Assembly (NCBI RefSeq): GCF_030811855.1
Contig: NZ_JAUSRN010000001.1
Coordinates: forward strand, 682,001 to 746,000
Length of the DNA stretch: 64,000 bases
Origin: Variovorax paradoxus
GTDB taxonomy: Bacteria > Pseudomonadota > Gammaproteobacteria > Burkholderiales > Burkholderiaceae_C
Reading direction: 5' to 3'
This document shows, in pieces, positions 16,797 through 25,489 of this stretch. Position 1 is the first letter of the stretch. The number at the start of each line of letters is the position of its first letter. Under the pieces are notes generated by a model, which did not search any database, was not told where the DNA came from, and worked only from the letters and a program-made list of their open reading frames with translations. The position numbers and the translations under genes were made by a program.

Positions 16797-17768
16797 TCAA
16801 CCGAAGAGCCGCTTCCACCACGAGGTACGCGGCGCCGAGGCCGCGGCGGGCGGTGCGCGCCGCGGTGCATTGGGATCGAGCAGCGCGGCATAGCCATCGA
16901 GTGCATGCAGCACGCCGGCGACGCGCTGCTTCTCCATGCCGGTGGCGGCCATCACCTTGGCCAGGCCGTCGAGATGAGGCACGGCCTTCTCGGTGAGGGC
17001 CACGATGCCGGCGGCCACCGCGCAGGCGTCGTCGGGCGAGTCCATGCAGATCACGTGGTCGCCGAGCAGTTCACGCCAGCGCGGTTCGCAGCGGCGGCGG
17101 CGCTGTGCGTCGGGAATCAGGAAGAACAAGTGGCAGGTTTCGGCCGCGGCGGCAATGACTTCCTCGATCGGGATGTCCTCGTCGAGCTTTTCGCCGATGA
17201 GCCCCTCGACCTGGCGGCGCGAGACGGCGGGATACGGCAGCTCGTCGCCGGTCACGAACAGGTAGCCGCGCTTCTTGCGCTTCACCCAGCAGTCCATGTC
17301 GGTGTGCTGCGCCATCACGTAGAACGCCAGCTCGTAGCTTTCTTCGCCGCTGCCGCCGCCCCCGCCTTCGAGATAGCTCCAGGTCAGCCACTGGTCCATG
17401 AGCGGCGCGGTCGATTCGAACTGGCCCACCTGCAGCGAAGCCTGGTCGGAATTCGCATCGCCGATGGCCATGAACATGAGCTGCGGATCGGCCACGCCGC
17501 AATCGGTCAAGAGCTTCATGAAGGTGGGCAGCTCGCGGCGCGCGAGGATCTGCGGGATGTCGCCCATCGAGCCCGTGACGTCGAGCGCGAACGCAATGCC
17601 CAGCGAGTTGGGGTGGTCGGCGTTGTCGCGCGACTCGCGCACCTTGAGCCCGTGCGGGTTCATCAGCGGGTGCGTGGCGGTCTGGGTGAACACCTCGGAA
17701 CCGGGCTTGGCGGCGCGGTCGGCAATGAGTGCCGTGTGAGCGGCATGCGAGTAGTTTCCGTAGCCCAT
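16797..17768 (-). CDS. von Willebrand factor A (vWA) domain protein
   Basis: A 323-residue protein starting MGYGNYSHAAHTAL after GAGGAG. The vWA domain carries a metal-ion-dependent adhesion site beginning at Asp63 (ALDVTGSMGD, i.e. DxTxS), with further acidic residues in MAIGDANSD and FVTGDELPYP. There is no signal peptide, so it is probably an intracellular scaffold as in AAA-linked or stress-response vWA proteins. The C-terminal tail is Ala/Pro-rich and ends in a basic-aromatic WWKRLFG. It is sandwiched between the kinase-like and PurA-like genes with short gaps, suggesting a complex (inference). Confidence 0.9.
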   Translation of the reverse strand: MGYGNYSHAAHTALIADRAAKPGSEVFTQTATHPLMNPHGLKVRESRDNADHPNSLGIAFALDVTGSMGDIPQILARRELPTFMKLLTDCGVADPQLMFMAIGDANSDQASLQVGQFESTAPLMDQWLTWSYLEGGGGGSGEESYELAFYVMAQHTDMDCWVKRKKRGYLFVTGDELPYPAVSRRQVEGLIGEKLDEDIPIEEVIAAAAETCHLFFLIPDAQRRRRCEPRWRELLGDHVICMDSPDDACAVAAGIVALTEKAVPHLDGLAKVMAATGMEKQRVAGVLHALDGYAALLDPNAPRRAPPAAASAPRTSWWKRLFG

Positions 17769-17803
17769 GGGTGCGTGCTCCTCTGTTTCTTCGATGATTG
17801 TTT

Positions 17804-18781
17804 TCAGGCGCCGGGCGCCGGGTCGAAATGAACGAACTGCGGCGTGCCGAAGGCTTCGCGCGATGCGGTGGACAACGCCTGTTCGATGCCGCGCGCGCCC
17901 AGCCTCTGGCATTCGGCGGCGTCTTCGCTGCACCGGCGCAGCAAGGCGGCGAGCGGCGCTGGCGTGCGGTCGCCCAAACCGGGGCTGTCATCGGGTTTGC
18001 CGCCGTGCAGCACGGCGCGTACGGTCCAGGCGCTTTGCATCAGGTCGCGCGCGGCGGCGGCGGCATGGGTGGGCCCGGATGCCTGCTGCGCCCGCGACCA
18101 GCCGACGATCAGCACGCCATGGTCTCGCGGATGCACGAGTGCATGCGCGGGCGACAGGTCGCGGTGGGTCCAGCCCGCGTCGTGCACGAAGGCCAGCACC
18201 TCGAGCATGCGGCGCCAGAGCCACACGGCATGCCGCGCATCGATGCCCCGCGGGTTGGCCTGCTGCACGCTGTGCAGGCTGCCCCAGAAACCGGGCGGGT
18301 GGCGCAGCATCAGCGCCTGGCGACGACCGTCTGCAAGCCCTTCGGCCAGCCCCGTGCCCACCGGCTGCGGAAGGCGGCGCGTGAAATACGAAGCGCCCGG
18401 CAAGGCGAGTGACTGCAAGCCCTGCAGCACCGCGGCTTCGCGCAGCACCACGGCGCCGTCCGCGGACTCGCGTGCCAGCTTGACCGTGACGCGCTCCGGC
18501 AGCGCACCGAGCCGCTCGGCCAGCAGCACTTCGCTGTGCTCGCCGATGGCCAGCGGTGCCAGCACGCGGTAGCGCGCGCCGCGCCATTGCAGCATGCGCC
18601 CGGTGTCGCCGTGGTCCGCATTCGCCCGGCGCAGCGCCGCGCGAAAGCTCTCGCGTTCGACAGTTTCCTCGCCACGCGTGATGGTGGCGCCGCAATAGTT
18701 GCAGTTGACGGTGCGCCAGCGCGCTGCACGCGGCAACGGCGCTGAACATTGCGGGCAGCTGAGGGCGAGCAGCGAGAGCAT
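17804..18781 (-). CDS. zinc-ribbon protein kinase-like protein, probable pseudokinase
   Basis: A 325-residue protein. An N-terminal zinc ribbon uses Cys9, Cys12, Cys27 and Cys30 (CPQC and CNYC). A degenerate Ser/Thr kinase domain follows: Lys101 in VTVKLAR fits the ATP-binding lysine, Glu115 fits helix C, and the loop HRDLSPAH keeps His206-Arg207-Asp208. The metal-binding Asn is His213, and the DFG motif is replaced by VGW (226-228). Loss of both magnesium ligands predicts a pseudokinase or an unusual nucleotide-binding mode. It starts 7 nt after the CNNM-type gene stops and precedes the vWA gene. Confidence 0.82.
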   Translation of the reverse strand: MLSLLALSCPQCSAPLPRAARWRTVNCNYCGATITRGEETVERESFRAALRRANADHGDTGRMLQWRGARYRVLAPLAIGEHSEVLLAERLGALPERVTVKLARESADGAVVLREAAVLQGLQSLALPGASYFTRRLPQPVGTGLAEGLADGRRQALMLRHPPGFWGSLHSVQQANPRGIDARHAVWLWRRMLEVLAFVHDAGWTHRDLSPAHALVHPRDHGVLIVGWSRAQQASGPTHAAAAARDLMQSAWTVRAVLHGGKPDDSPGLGDRTPAPLAALLRRCSEDAAECQRLGARGIEQALSTASREAFGTPQFVHFDPAPGA

Positions 18782-18788
18782 GGCGGGC

Positions 18789-20099
18789 CTAGTCGTCCCT
18801 GGATGCCGTCTTGTCGGGCGCAGCCAGCACCCGGTCGATGCGGCGTCCTTCGAGTGCGGCGATCTCGAAATGCCAGCCGGCGCAGTCGATGACCTCGCCG
18901 GTCGCGGGCAGGTGGCCCGACACGGCCATCAGCAAGCCCGCGACGGTGTTGTAGCGTCCGCGTTCTTCGTCCGGCAGCTCGCGGATGCCGAGCCGCGCGC
19001 GCAATTCGGAGACCGGCATCAGCCCGTCGAGCTCCCACACGCCGTCGGGCCGCTCGCGCGCCCAGGCGTCGGTCAAGGTGCCGGGCTGCAGTTCGCCGGT
19101 GATGGCTTCGAGCATGTCGCGGGGGGTCATGAGCCCCTGCACCACGCCGTATTCGTCGACCACGAACACGAGACGGCCGCCCCGCTCGCGGAACTGCTCG
19201 AGCAGTTCCATGCCGGTGAGCGTCTCGGGCACGAACACAGCCGGCGCGGCCTCTTGCCCAAGTACGCCGTCATGACCGGTGCCCAGGCGCAGCAGGTGCG
19301 CCACGCTGATGACGCCCACCACGTCGTCAAGCGAATGGCGACACACCGGATACCACGAATGCACGATGTTGAGCGCGCCCGCATCCGCCACCTTCTGCAG
19401 TGCCTCTGCCACGGTGTCCGACGCGTCGAGCCATTCGATGTCGGCGCGCGGGACCATGAGCGACGACAGCCGCCGGTCGTCCAGGTGGAACACGTTGCGC
19501 ACCATCTGGTGCTCGTGCTGCTCGATCACGCCGGCATCCACGCCCTCTTCGAGGCTGGCCGAAATTTCTTCCTCGGTCATGGAGCGCGCGGCATTGGCGT
19601 CGATGCGCAGCAACTTGAGCACCGCGGCGGTGGCGCTCGCGAGCAGCCACACGAAGGGCTTGGCGCCCTTGGCGAGGCCCCGCATCGGACGCGACACCCA
19701 GCGCGCCACCGGCTCCGGATAGAGCTGGCCGATGCGCTTGGGCACCAGCTCGCCGAAGATGATGGTGAAGAAGGTGATGCCGGTCACCACCACGGCGGTG
19801 GACGCCACACTCGCCGTGCCGCGGCCCATGCCCAAGTGCTCCATCCACACCGCGAGCGGCGCTGCGAACGCAGCCTCGCCCACGATACCGCTGAGCATGC
19901 CGATCGACGTGATGCCGATCTGCACGGTGGAGAGGAAATGAGTGGGCTCCTCCATCAACTTGAGCGCGGCTTCCGCGCCAGCGTCTCCCGTCTCGGCCAG
20001 CGCTGCCAGGCGCGCGCGCCGGCTGGTTGAAAGGGCCATTTCGGACATTGCGAACAACGCATTCAGCGTCGTCAGCAAGGCCAGCAGGAGAACATCCAT
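18789..20099 (-). CDS. CNNM/CorC-HlyC-type hemolysin-family membrane protein
   Basis: A 436-residue protein with the three parts of this family. An N-terminal DUF21/CNNM membrane domain (about residues 1-190) starts MDVLLLALLTTLNALFAMSEMALS. A CBS-domain pair spans about residues 200-330 (MVPRADIEWLD; FVVDEYGVVQGLMTPRDML), and a CorC_HlyC domain follows at about 345-430 (DELPDEERGRYNTVAGLLM region). Family members bind nucleotides and are linked to magnesium or cobalt efflux. The internal ATG is chosen because it begins the hydrophobic segment. It is only 23 bp from divergent apaH and 7 nt from the kinase-like gene, so it may lead that operon. Confidence 0.93.
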   Translation of the reverse strand: MDVLLLALLTTLNALFAMSEMALSTSRRARLAALAETGDAGAEAALKLMEEPTHFLSTVQIGITSIGMLSGIVGEAAFAAPLAVWMEHLGMGRGTASVASTAVVVTGITFFTIIFGELVPKRIGQLYPEPVARWVSRPMRGLAKGAKPFVWLLASATAAVLKLLRIDANAARSMTEEEISASLEEGVDAGVIEQHEHQMVRNVFHLDDRRLSSLMVPRADIEWLDASDTVAEALQKVADAGALNIVHSWYPVCRHSLDDVVGVISVAHLLRLGTGHDGVLGQEAAPAVFVPETLTGMELLEQFRERGGRLVFVVDEYGVVQGLMTPRDMLEAITGELQPGTLTDAWARERPDGVWELDGLMPVSELRARLGIRELPDEERGRYNTVAGLLMAVSGHLPATGEVIDCAGWHFEIAALEGRRIDRVLAAPDKTASRDD

Positions 20100-20122
20100 G
20101 AACAGGGGGTGAAAATGAGGAC

Positions 20123-20965
20123 ATGGCACTTTACTTGATCGGCGACATCCAGGGCTGCGACGCCGCCCTCCAGCGACTGCTCGACAGGATCGCTTTCTCC
20201 CCCAGCCGCGACACCATCGTGCTGCTCGGCGACCTCGTCAACCGCGGGCCCGACTCTGCCGCCGTGCTGCGGCGCGTGCAGAGCTTCGGCGCCTCGGCGC
20301 TGAGCCTGCTCGGCAACCACGACCTGCATCTGCTGGGCGTGGCGCATGGTGCGCGCAAGCCCAGCCGCAAGGACACGCTGACGGCGCTGCTCGAGGCGCC
20401 AGACAGCGAAGCCCTGCTCGAGTGGGTGCGCCAGCAGCACATGGCGCTGCACATGCAGATCGGCGGCGGCGACCTGCTCATGGTGCATGCCGGCGTCCTG
20501 CCCCAGTGGACCGTGAGCGACACGCTGGTGCTGGCGGCGGAAGTCGAATCGGTGCTGCGCGGCCCGGCGCTGGGCGAGTTCTTGCTTGGCATGTACGGCA
20601 ACGAGCCGGCGCAGTGGAGCGACACGCTCACCGGCGCGACGCGGCTGCGCGCCATCGTCAACGCGCTCACGCGCATGCGCTTCTGCACGGCCAAAGGCGT
20701 CATGGAGTTCGAGAGCAAGGACGGCATGCGGCCTGGCCCCGAGGGCTTCATGCCCTGGTTCGACGTGCCCGGCCGCAAGACCGCGCATGCCACCGTGGCC
20801 TTTGGCCATTGGTCGACGCTGGGCTGGCTTTCGCGGCCCGACCTGCTTTCCACCGACACGGGCTGCGTCTGGGGCGGCTGCCTCAGCGCCGTGCGCATTG
20901 GCGCCACGCTGGACGAGCGCGAACTGATCCAGGTGAAGTGCGAACAGGCGCAAAAGCCCGGCTGA
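20123..20965 (+). CDS. apaH: symmetrical bis(5'-nucleosyl)-tetraphosphatase
   Basis: A 280-residue metallophosphoesterase that splits Ap4A into two ADP and so limits dinucleoside alarmones. Motifs in order: GDIQGCD (Asp8, with Gln10 where many relatives have His), GDLVNRGPDS (Asp37, Asn40), GNHD (64-67) and MVHAGVLPQW. The C-terminal half follows ApaH closely (FMPWFDVPGRKTA; VAFGHWSTLGW). The length is normal for the family. GAGG lies just upstream of the ATG. The promoter must overlap the start of the divergent CNNM-type gene. Confidence 0.96.
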   Translation: MALYLIGDIQGCDAALQRLLDRIAFSPSRDTIVLLGDLVNRGPDSAAVLRRVQSFGASALSLLGNHDLHLLGVAHGARKPSRKDTLTALLEAPDSEALLEWVRQQHMALHMQIGGGDLLMVHAGVLPQWTVSDTLVLAAEVESVLRGPALGEFLLGMYGNEPAQWSDTLTGATRLRAIVNALTRMRFCTAKGVMEFESKDGMRPGPEGFMPWFDVPGRKTAHATVAFGHWSTLGWLSRPDLLSTDTGCVWGGCLSAVRIGATLDERELIQVKCEQAQKPG

Positions 20966-20985
20966 ACTGTCAGGCCCGCAAGCTG

Positions 20986-21702
20986 TCAGCTGCGCGGCAG
21001 GCGGAAGCGATCGAGTGCCATGCGCTGTCTGCCTTGCGCGTCGAAATTTCCCGGCGCAAGCCAGCGCTCGAATGCCGCGCGCAACGCCGGCCATTCGCTG
21101 TCGACGATCGAGAACCACGCGGTGTCGCGGCTTCGACCCTTGTAGACGATCGCCTGCCGGAAGATGCCTTCGAACTGGAAGCCCAGCCGCGCGGCAGCCC
21201 GCTTCGAAGGCTCGTTGCAGCTGTCGCATTTCCATTCGTAGCGCCGGTAGCCGAGTTCGTCGAAGGCCAGCTTCATCAGCAGGTACTGGGCTTCGGTGGA
21301 CATCGGCGTCTGCTTCAGCAGCGGAGAAAAAACGACGACGCCGACCTCGATCGTGCCGTGGGCGGGGTCGATGCGCATCAGTGCCAGCGTACCGACGGCC
21401 CGGCCGGTCTGCAGATCGATGACCGCGAAGTGCATGGGATCAGCGCTCTGCGCGGCGCGTTCGATGTAGGCCCGCGTGCTTGCCACGTCGGCGGGCCGGT
21501 CGAAGAACAGGTAGGTCCAGTCGCGATCGTCGGGTGCCAGCGCATAGGCGGCGTGGAGGTCGTCGGCGTGCCGGGCGGCATCGAGCGGTTCGAGCACGCA
21601 GTAGCGCCCCACGATGGGGCGGCGCGGCGGCTGGGAACGAGGCGTCCATTCGGGCACCAGGGGACCGATGGATTGGCCGTATTCGTTGTGGCGAGCTGAC
21701 AT
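20986..21702 (-). CDS. GNAT-family N-acetyltransferase (RimJ/RimL type)
   Basis: A 238-residue acetyltransferase. The fold runs from LEPLDAARHADDLHAAY through the central strand (IEVGVVVFSPLLKQTPMST) to the acetyl-CoA loop region and the helix EPSKRAAARLGFQFEG. The EWKCDSCNEPS and YRRYEW segments are typical of the RimL branch that acetylates protein N-termini or amino acids and polyamines. The start is MSARHNEYGQ; a longer frame adds an unconserved leader. It is divergent from a MocR-type regulator across a spacer with repeated decamers. Confidence 0.9.
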   Translation of the reverse strand: MSARHNEYGQSIGPLVPEWTPRSQPPRRPIVGRYCVLEPLDAARHADDLHAAYALAPDDRDWTYLFFDRPADVASTRAYIERAAQSADPMHFAVIDLQTGRAVGTLALMRIDPAHGTIEVGVVVFSPLLKQTPMSTEAQYLLMKLAFDELGYRRYEWKCDSCNEPSKRAAARLGFQFEGIFRQAIVYKGRSRDTAWFSIVDSEWPALRAAFERWLAPGNFDAQGRQRMALDRFRLPRS

Positions 21703-21762
21703 AGAGAAGCTTTCGGAAGCAAAGGTAGCGGCAGTGCCGGGGTACGGTAAAGTACGCCCGGC

Positions 21763-21808
21763 GTGGCGCCACAGGAAGTACCACGCCATACTCATTTCAT
21801 GGTGCCAC
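21763..21808. promoter_or_regulatory. repeated decamers in GNAT-MocR divergent spacer
   Basis: GTGGCGCCAC (21763-21772, a perfect palindrome) is followed 36 bp later by ATGGTGCCAC (21799-21808), matching at 8 of 10 positions. MocR-family regulators commonly bind direct repeats upstream of their own divergent promoters, so this is a candidate site. A GTAC-N6-GTAC element lies just before it (21742-21755). Confidence 0.35.
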
Positions 21809-21818
21809 GTTTTCGCTC

Positions 21819-23300
21819 ATGAGCAATCCTCCCCACCTCGACGCGGCCGCACTCTTCGAATCCCCTCTGGCCCGGGACCGCGACGCCGGCTCGATGCAGC
21901 GCCAGCTGCACGAGCGCCTGAAGCGCGCCATTCTCGACGGCAGCCTGGCGCCGGGCAGCCGGCTGCCCGGTTCGCGCGCGTTGGCCGAGGCGCTCGCTAT
22001 CTCACGCAACACCGTCACCGCAACCTACGAGCATCTGGCCGCCGAGGGCTACGTACGGCCAGACCGCCAGGGCACGCGGGTTATCGAATTGACTTCGCCG
22101 GCGTTGCCGCGGCGCTCGGGCAAATCCGCGGGCGCGCCGGCCACTGCGCGTCGCCTGGCCGGCATCAAGCCGAGCACGCCTTTCACCATTCCGGACGCGG
22201 CCCTGCGCCCGGGCGTGCCGGCGCTGTCGCACTTTCCTTCCGCAGCCTGGCGGGGGGCACTGGACCGGGCCATGCGTGCCGCCAGCCCGGCCACGCTCGG
22301 CTACGGACCTCCGCTGGGCGAGCCGCCGCTGCGCGCGGCCATCGCACGGCACCTGGCCATTGCGCGCGGTGTCCGATGCGACGCATCGCAGGTGGTCATT
22401 GCCGAAGGCGCGCAGGAAGCCATCTCCCTGTGCGTGCGGCTGCTGGCGAATCCCGGCGACACGGGTTGGGTCGAAGACCCGGGCTATCGCGGTGTGAAGG
22501 CGGCCATGCATGCCGGCGACATGCGCATCGTGCCCGTGCGGGTTGACGCCGAGGGCCTGCGCGCCAGCGCGAACGACTGGCAGAGGCACCCGCCCCGGTT
22601 GATCTACTCCACGCCCTCGCACCAGTACCCGGCCGGTGCCGTGCTGAGCATCGCGCGCCGCCTGGCGCTGATCGCAGAGGCGCGCCGGCACGGTGCATGG
22701 ATCATCGAGGACGACTACGACAGCGAGTTCCGCCACACCGGCGAACCCATCGGCGCCATGCAGGGGCTCGTGGACGATGCACCGGTGCTCTACATCGGCA
22801 CTTTCAGCAAGACGATGTTTCCGTCGCTTCGGCTCGGCTTCCTGGTGCTGCCGCGGCAGCTCATGGCGGCGGTGCACACGGCGCTCGGGGAAATGCTGCG
22901 CGGCGGCCACCGCCACGAACAGCTGGCCATGGCCGACTTCATCGAGAGTGGGCAGTTCAGCCGGCATCTGGGCCGCATGCGGCGGCTCTACCGCGAGCGG
23001 CAGCAAGCACTGCGGCTGGCGCTGACCCGGCACCTCAAGGTGCCGCACGAGATCGACGGCGGCCACTGCGGCCTGCACCTCACGGTGCGGCTGCCGCCCC
23101 GCTTCGACGACCGGCGGATCGCCGCCGAAGCGCTGCGTCATCAACTCGCGCCCGTACCGCTATCGAGCTTCGCGATGCAGCCGAAGGCGGCGGACAACGG
23201 GCTGGTGCTGGGATACGGCAACACCTCGGCGGAACTCTTCGAGCCGCTGGTCATGCGGCTTTCGCAGCTGGTGCGCGCCGCCGATCGCAGCCGCCCGTGA
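21819..23300 (+). CDS. MocR-family PLP-dependent transcriptional regulator
   Basis: A 493-residue fusion of a GntR-type winged helix (about residues 25-90, SRALAEALAISRNTVTATYE) with an aminotransferase-like domain. The PLP lysine is Lys331 in GTFSKTMFPSLRLGF, and IIEDDYDSEFR gives the cofactor-binding Asp region. Such proteins sense PLP or amino-acid adducts and regulate neighbours such as pyridoxal, taurine, GABA or ectoine genes. The obvious candidate target is the divergent GNAT gene. The convergent sulfonate receptor lies 4 nt from its stop but is on the other strand. Confidence 0.93.
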   Translation: MSNPPHLDAAALFESPLARDRDAGSMQRQLHERLKRAILDGSLAPGSRLPGSRALAEALAISRNTVTATYEHLAAEGYVRPDRQGTRVIELTSPALPRRSGKSAGAPATARRLAGIKPSTPFTIPDAALRPGVPALSHFPSAAWRGALDRAMRAASPATLGYGPPLGEPPLRAAIARHLAIARGVRCDASQVVIAEGAQEAISLCVRLLANPGDTGWVEDPGYRGVKAAMHAGDMRIVPVRVDAEGLRASANDWQRHPPRLIYSTPSHQYPAGAVLSIARRLALIAEARRHGAWIIEDDYDSEFRHTGEPIGAMQGLVDDAPVLYIGTFSKTMFPSLRLGFLVLPRQLMAAVHTALGEMLRGGHRHEQLAMADFIESGQFSRHLGRMRRLYRERQQALRLALTRHLKVPHEIDGGHCGLHLTVRLPPRFDDRRIAAEALRHQLAPVPLSSFAMQPKAADNGLVLGYGNTSAELFEPLVMRLSQLVRAADRSRP

Positions 23301-23304
23301 TCGA

Positions 23305-24285
23305 TCAGCCCTGCGCCGCGACCCCAAAGCCCGTGTCGAAGGTGGTCTTCACATCGAGCGGTTGCTTGATGAGTCCGACCTGGCGGTAGAAGTCCGCCGT
23401 GCCCTGCTGGTCGGCAACGACCTGCGCGTCGATGGGCACCCACTTCTGCTGGCGGCGCTCGAACTGCAGCTTCGCTGCCTCGGGCGGGATGCCGATGATG
23501 CGCGCGAGCGTGGCCGAGTAGGCATCGACATTGCGGTACGACCAGAGCTGCGCCTTCACCACGCGCTGCAAAAAGTCTTGCAGCACTGGGCGCTTGGCGG
23601 CAATGGCGGCCTCGGTGGCCGCGAGGTAGCTGAGCCCGGGCAGCAGCCCGCGCCCGCTGGCGAGCACGCGCGCGTGGTGGCTGACCTCGGCCAGCGCGGT
23701 GTAGGGCTCCCAGGTGGCCCAGGCATCGACCGAGCCTTGCGTGAGCGCGAGCTTGGCGTCGGCCGGCGCAAGAAAGCGGATGTTCACCTCCTCGGGCTTG
23801 AGGCCGGCCGCGGTGATGGCCTTGAGCGTCACGTAGTGGCCGATGGAGCCGCGGTTGGTGGCAATGCTCTTGCCCTTGAGGTCGGCGGCGGTCTTGAGCG
23901 GTGAATCGGGGCGCACGAGCACCGCCGTGCCATAGGAATCCGAACGGTTCGCGCCGATGGCCTTGACACGCGTGCCGGCGGCAAGCGCGAAGACGAGCGG
24001 CGCGTCGCCGATGGGGCCGGAATCGACGGCCGCCGCATTCAGCGCTTCGGCCAGCGGCGCGGCCGCGGGGAATTCGGACCACTGGATGTCGTAGTTCAAG
24101 CCTTCGAGCCCGCCGGCCGCTTCGAGCAGCGCGCGCAGCCCGCCCTTCTGATCCCCGGCCTTGAGCACCGGGCGGCCCTGCGCATTGGCTTGGAACGAGA
24201 ACGCAGGCAAGCTGATGGCCGTGGCCGCGGCGAGGCTGTGCGTAAGTAGCCGCCGGCGCGATCGGTCGAGGTGTGATGAGTTCAT
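23305..24285 (-). CDS. SsuA-like ABC transporter substrate-binding protein (A)
   Basis: A 326-residue periplasmic receptor with an Arg-rich signal region (RSRRRLLTHSLAAATAISLPAFS) that could be twin-arginine-like, ending ANAQG. The mature protein follows the aliphatic sulfonate/taurine receptor pattern: GDQKGGLRALLEAAGG, DSGPIGDAPLVFALAAG, then DLKGKSIATNRGSIGHY and VDAWATWEPY. It shares the GDQxGGLRAL block with receptor D in the same island. It follows the cytochrome gene in the leftward operon and is one of four receptors served by a single permease-ATPase pair. GGAGA precedes the start. Confidence 0.92.
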   Translation of the reverse strand: MNSSHLDRSRRRLLTHSLAAATAISLPAFSFQANAQGRPVLKAGDQKGGLRALLEAAGGLEGLNYDIQWSEFPAAAPLAEALNAAAVDSGPIGDAPLVFALAAGTRVKAIGANRSDSYGTAVLVRPDSPLKTAADLKGKSIATNRGSIGHYVTLKAITAAGLKPEEVNIRFLAPADAKLALTQGSVDAWATWEPYTALAEVSHHARVLASGRGLLPGLSYLAATEAAIAAKRPVLQDFLQRVVKAQLWSYRNVDAYSATLARIIGIPPEAAKLQFERRQQKWVPIDAQVVADQQGTADFYRQVGLIKQPLDVKTTFDTGFGVAAQG

Positions 24286-24324
24286 GGGTTCTCCGTGTTC
24301 GTTGCGGTGTGAGAAAAAAATCGA

Positions 24325-25488
24325 TCAGTGGATGAAGCCGCCCTTGACGAAGCGCACGGGCTCGGCGTCCATGCGGGCGATGAGCGCGCCCAGCCCGTCG
24401 GCGGGCAAGGCGGCGCCCTGCCCCGCCCGGGCGGGCGGGCGTTCGCTGCGGCAGACCAGGTCGTCGTCAGACCAGCCCGCTTTGCCGGGCTCGCCGCGCA
24501 CGCGCAGCCAACCGTCGCGGTCGGCAATGAGCTGCGTGCCGGCAAGGCGGTCGGTTCCGGTTATCAAGGCCAGCGCCTCCCATGCGGCGGCGGACTGCGC
24601 AACGCAATCGGCGGTGGCGCTCGATGCCATCGGGGACGGCGGCAAGAGCAGCACCGTCACGAGCCGCGGATCTTCAGCGGGCGCCGCGTTGCCGGCGACG
24701 ATGCGCACACGCTGCCCGCGCCAGCTCGCAAGCGACCGCGCAGGTTGCGAGCCGCAACGCACCGCCATGTCGGGCAGGCCGATGGGCTGCGGCCAGTTGC
24801 CAAGCGCGCGCAGGCTCTGGCCCGCGCCCAGCGCCTTCATGTAGTCGATCAGCGCCCAAGCCTCGGCCTCGTCGACCTTTTCGCCGAAGCCCGGCATCGT
24901 GGCCCCGCCATGCTGCGCATCGGGCATGCCATGAAGAATGCGCCAGAGCAGATCACCGTCGGCACGCCGCCACAGCAAGGCGCCGTTGAGATTGGGCGGC
25001 CAGACTGCCAGCGAGGCCGCGAGCGGCCCTTCGCCCCTGCCGTCAGCGCCGTGGCACGCGACGCAGTTCTGTTCGTACAGCACGCGGCCGCGTGCGATGG
25101 AAGCCGCTGTAAAGCCGGGCGGTGCGGAGTGAAAGCTGGTCGGCGTTGCGGGCACCAGCACCACGTGCGCCTGGGGCCATGGCGCGGCGATCAGCAGCAT
25201 CGGCACCACTGCCAGAAAGTAGAGGCGCGGGCGCCGCCACAACAACGCGAGCAACAGCGCAAGCAGCGCTGCGGCAACAAAGACCAGCGTCCACGCAAGG
25301 CTGCGCGCCTGGCCCAGGTCGATCAACAGGTTTTCGCCCGAGAGGCGATGCGACCACGGCCAGGCCGCTTGGCCGTGCACCTGCCGTGCGAGCCCGAGCG
25401 CATCGAGCACGCGCAGCAGCTGCAGCTGCGCGCTTTGGAGCAGGCCGACCAGCAGGTCGAGCCAATCGGCCTGCGGCGTGCCGTTCAT
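24325..25488 (-). CDS. membrane-anchored cytochrome c-domain protein
   Basis: A 387-residue protein with two hydrophobic segments (about residues 63-84 and 90-112) followed by a periplasmic c-type cytochrome domain. Haem attachment is CVACH at 142-146 and the likely distal ligand is Met198 in ATMPGFGE. A C-terminal region of about 150 residues has further cysteines (MAVRCGS; LVCRSERPP) and no recognised fold. It begins one base after the ABC ATPase stop (TGACATG), so it is cotranslated with a sulfonate-type transporter. A redox step on organosulfur or sulfite would fit this setting, but that is inference. Confidence 0.82.
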   Translation of the reverse strand: MNGTPQADWLDLLVGLLQSAQLQLLRVLDALGLARQVHGQAAWPWSHRLSGENLLIDLGQARSLAWTLVFVAAALLALLLALLWRRPRLYFLAVVPMLLIAAPWPQAHVVLVPATPTSFHSAPPGFTAASIARGRVLYEQNCVACHGADGRGEGPLAASLAVWPPNLNGALLWRRADGDLLWRILHGMPDAQHGGATMPGFGEKVDEAEAWALIDYMKALGAGQSLRALGNWPQPIGLPDMAVRCGSQPARSLASWRGQRVRIVAGNAAPAEDPRLVTVLLLPPSPMASSATADCVAQSAAAWEALALITGTDRLAGTQLIADRDGWLRVRGEPGKAGWSDDDLVCRSERPPARAGQGAALPADGLGALIARMDAEPVRFVKGGFIH

Positions 25489-25489
25489 G

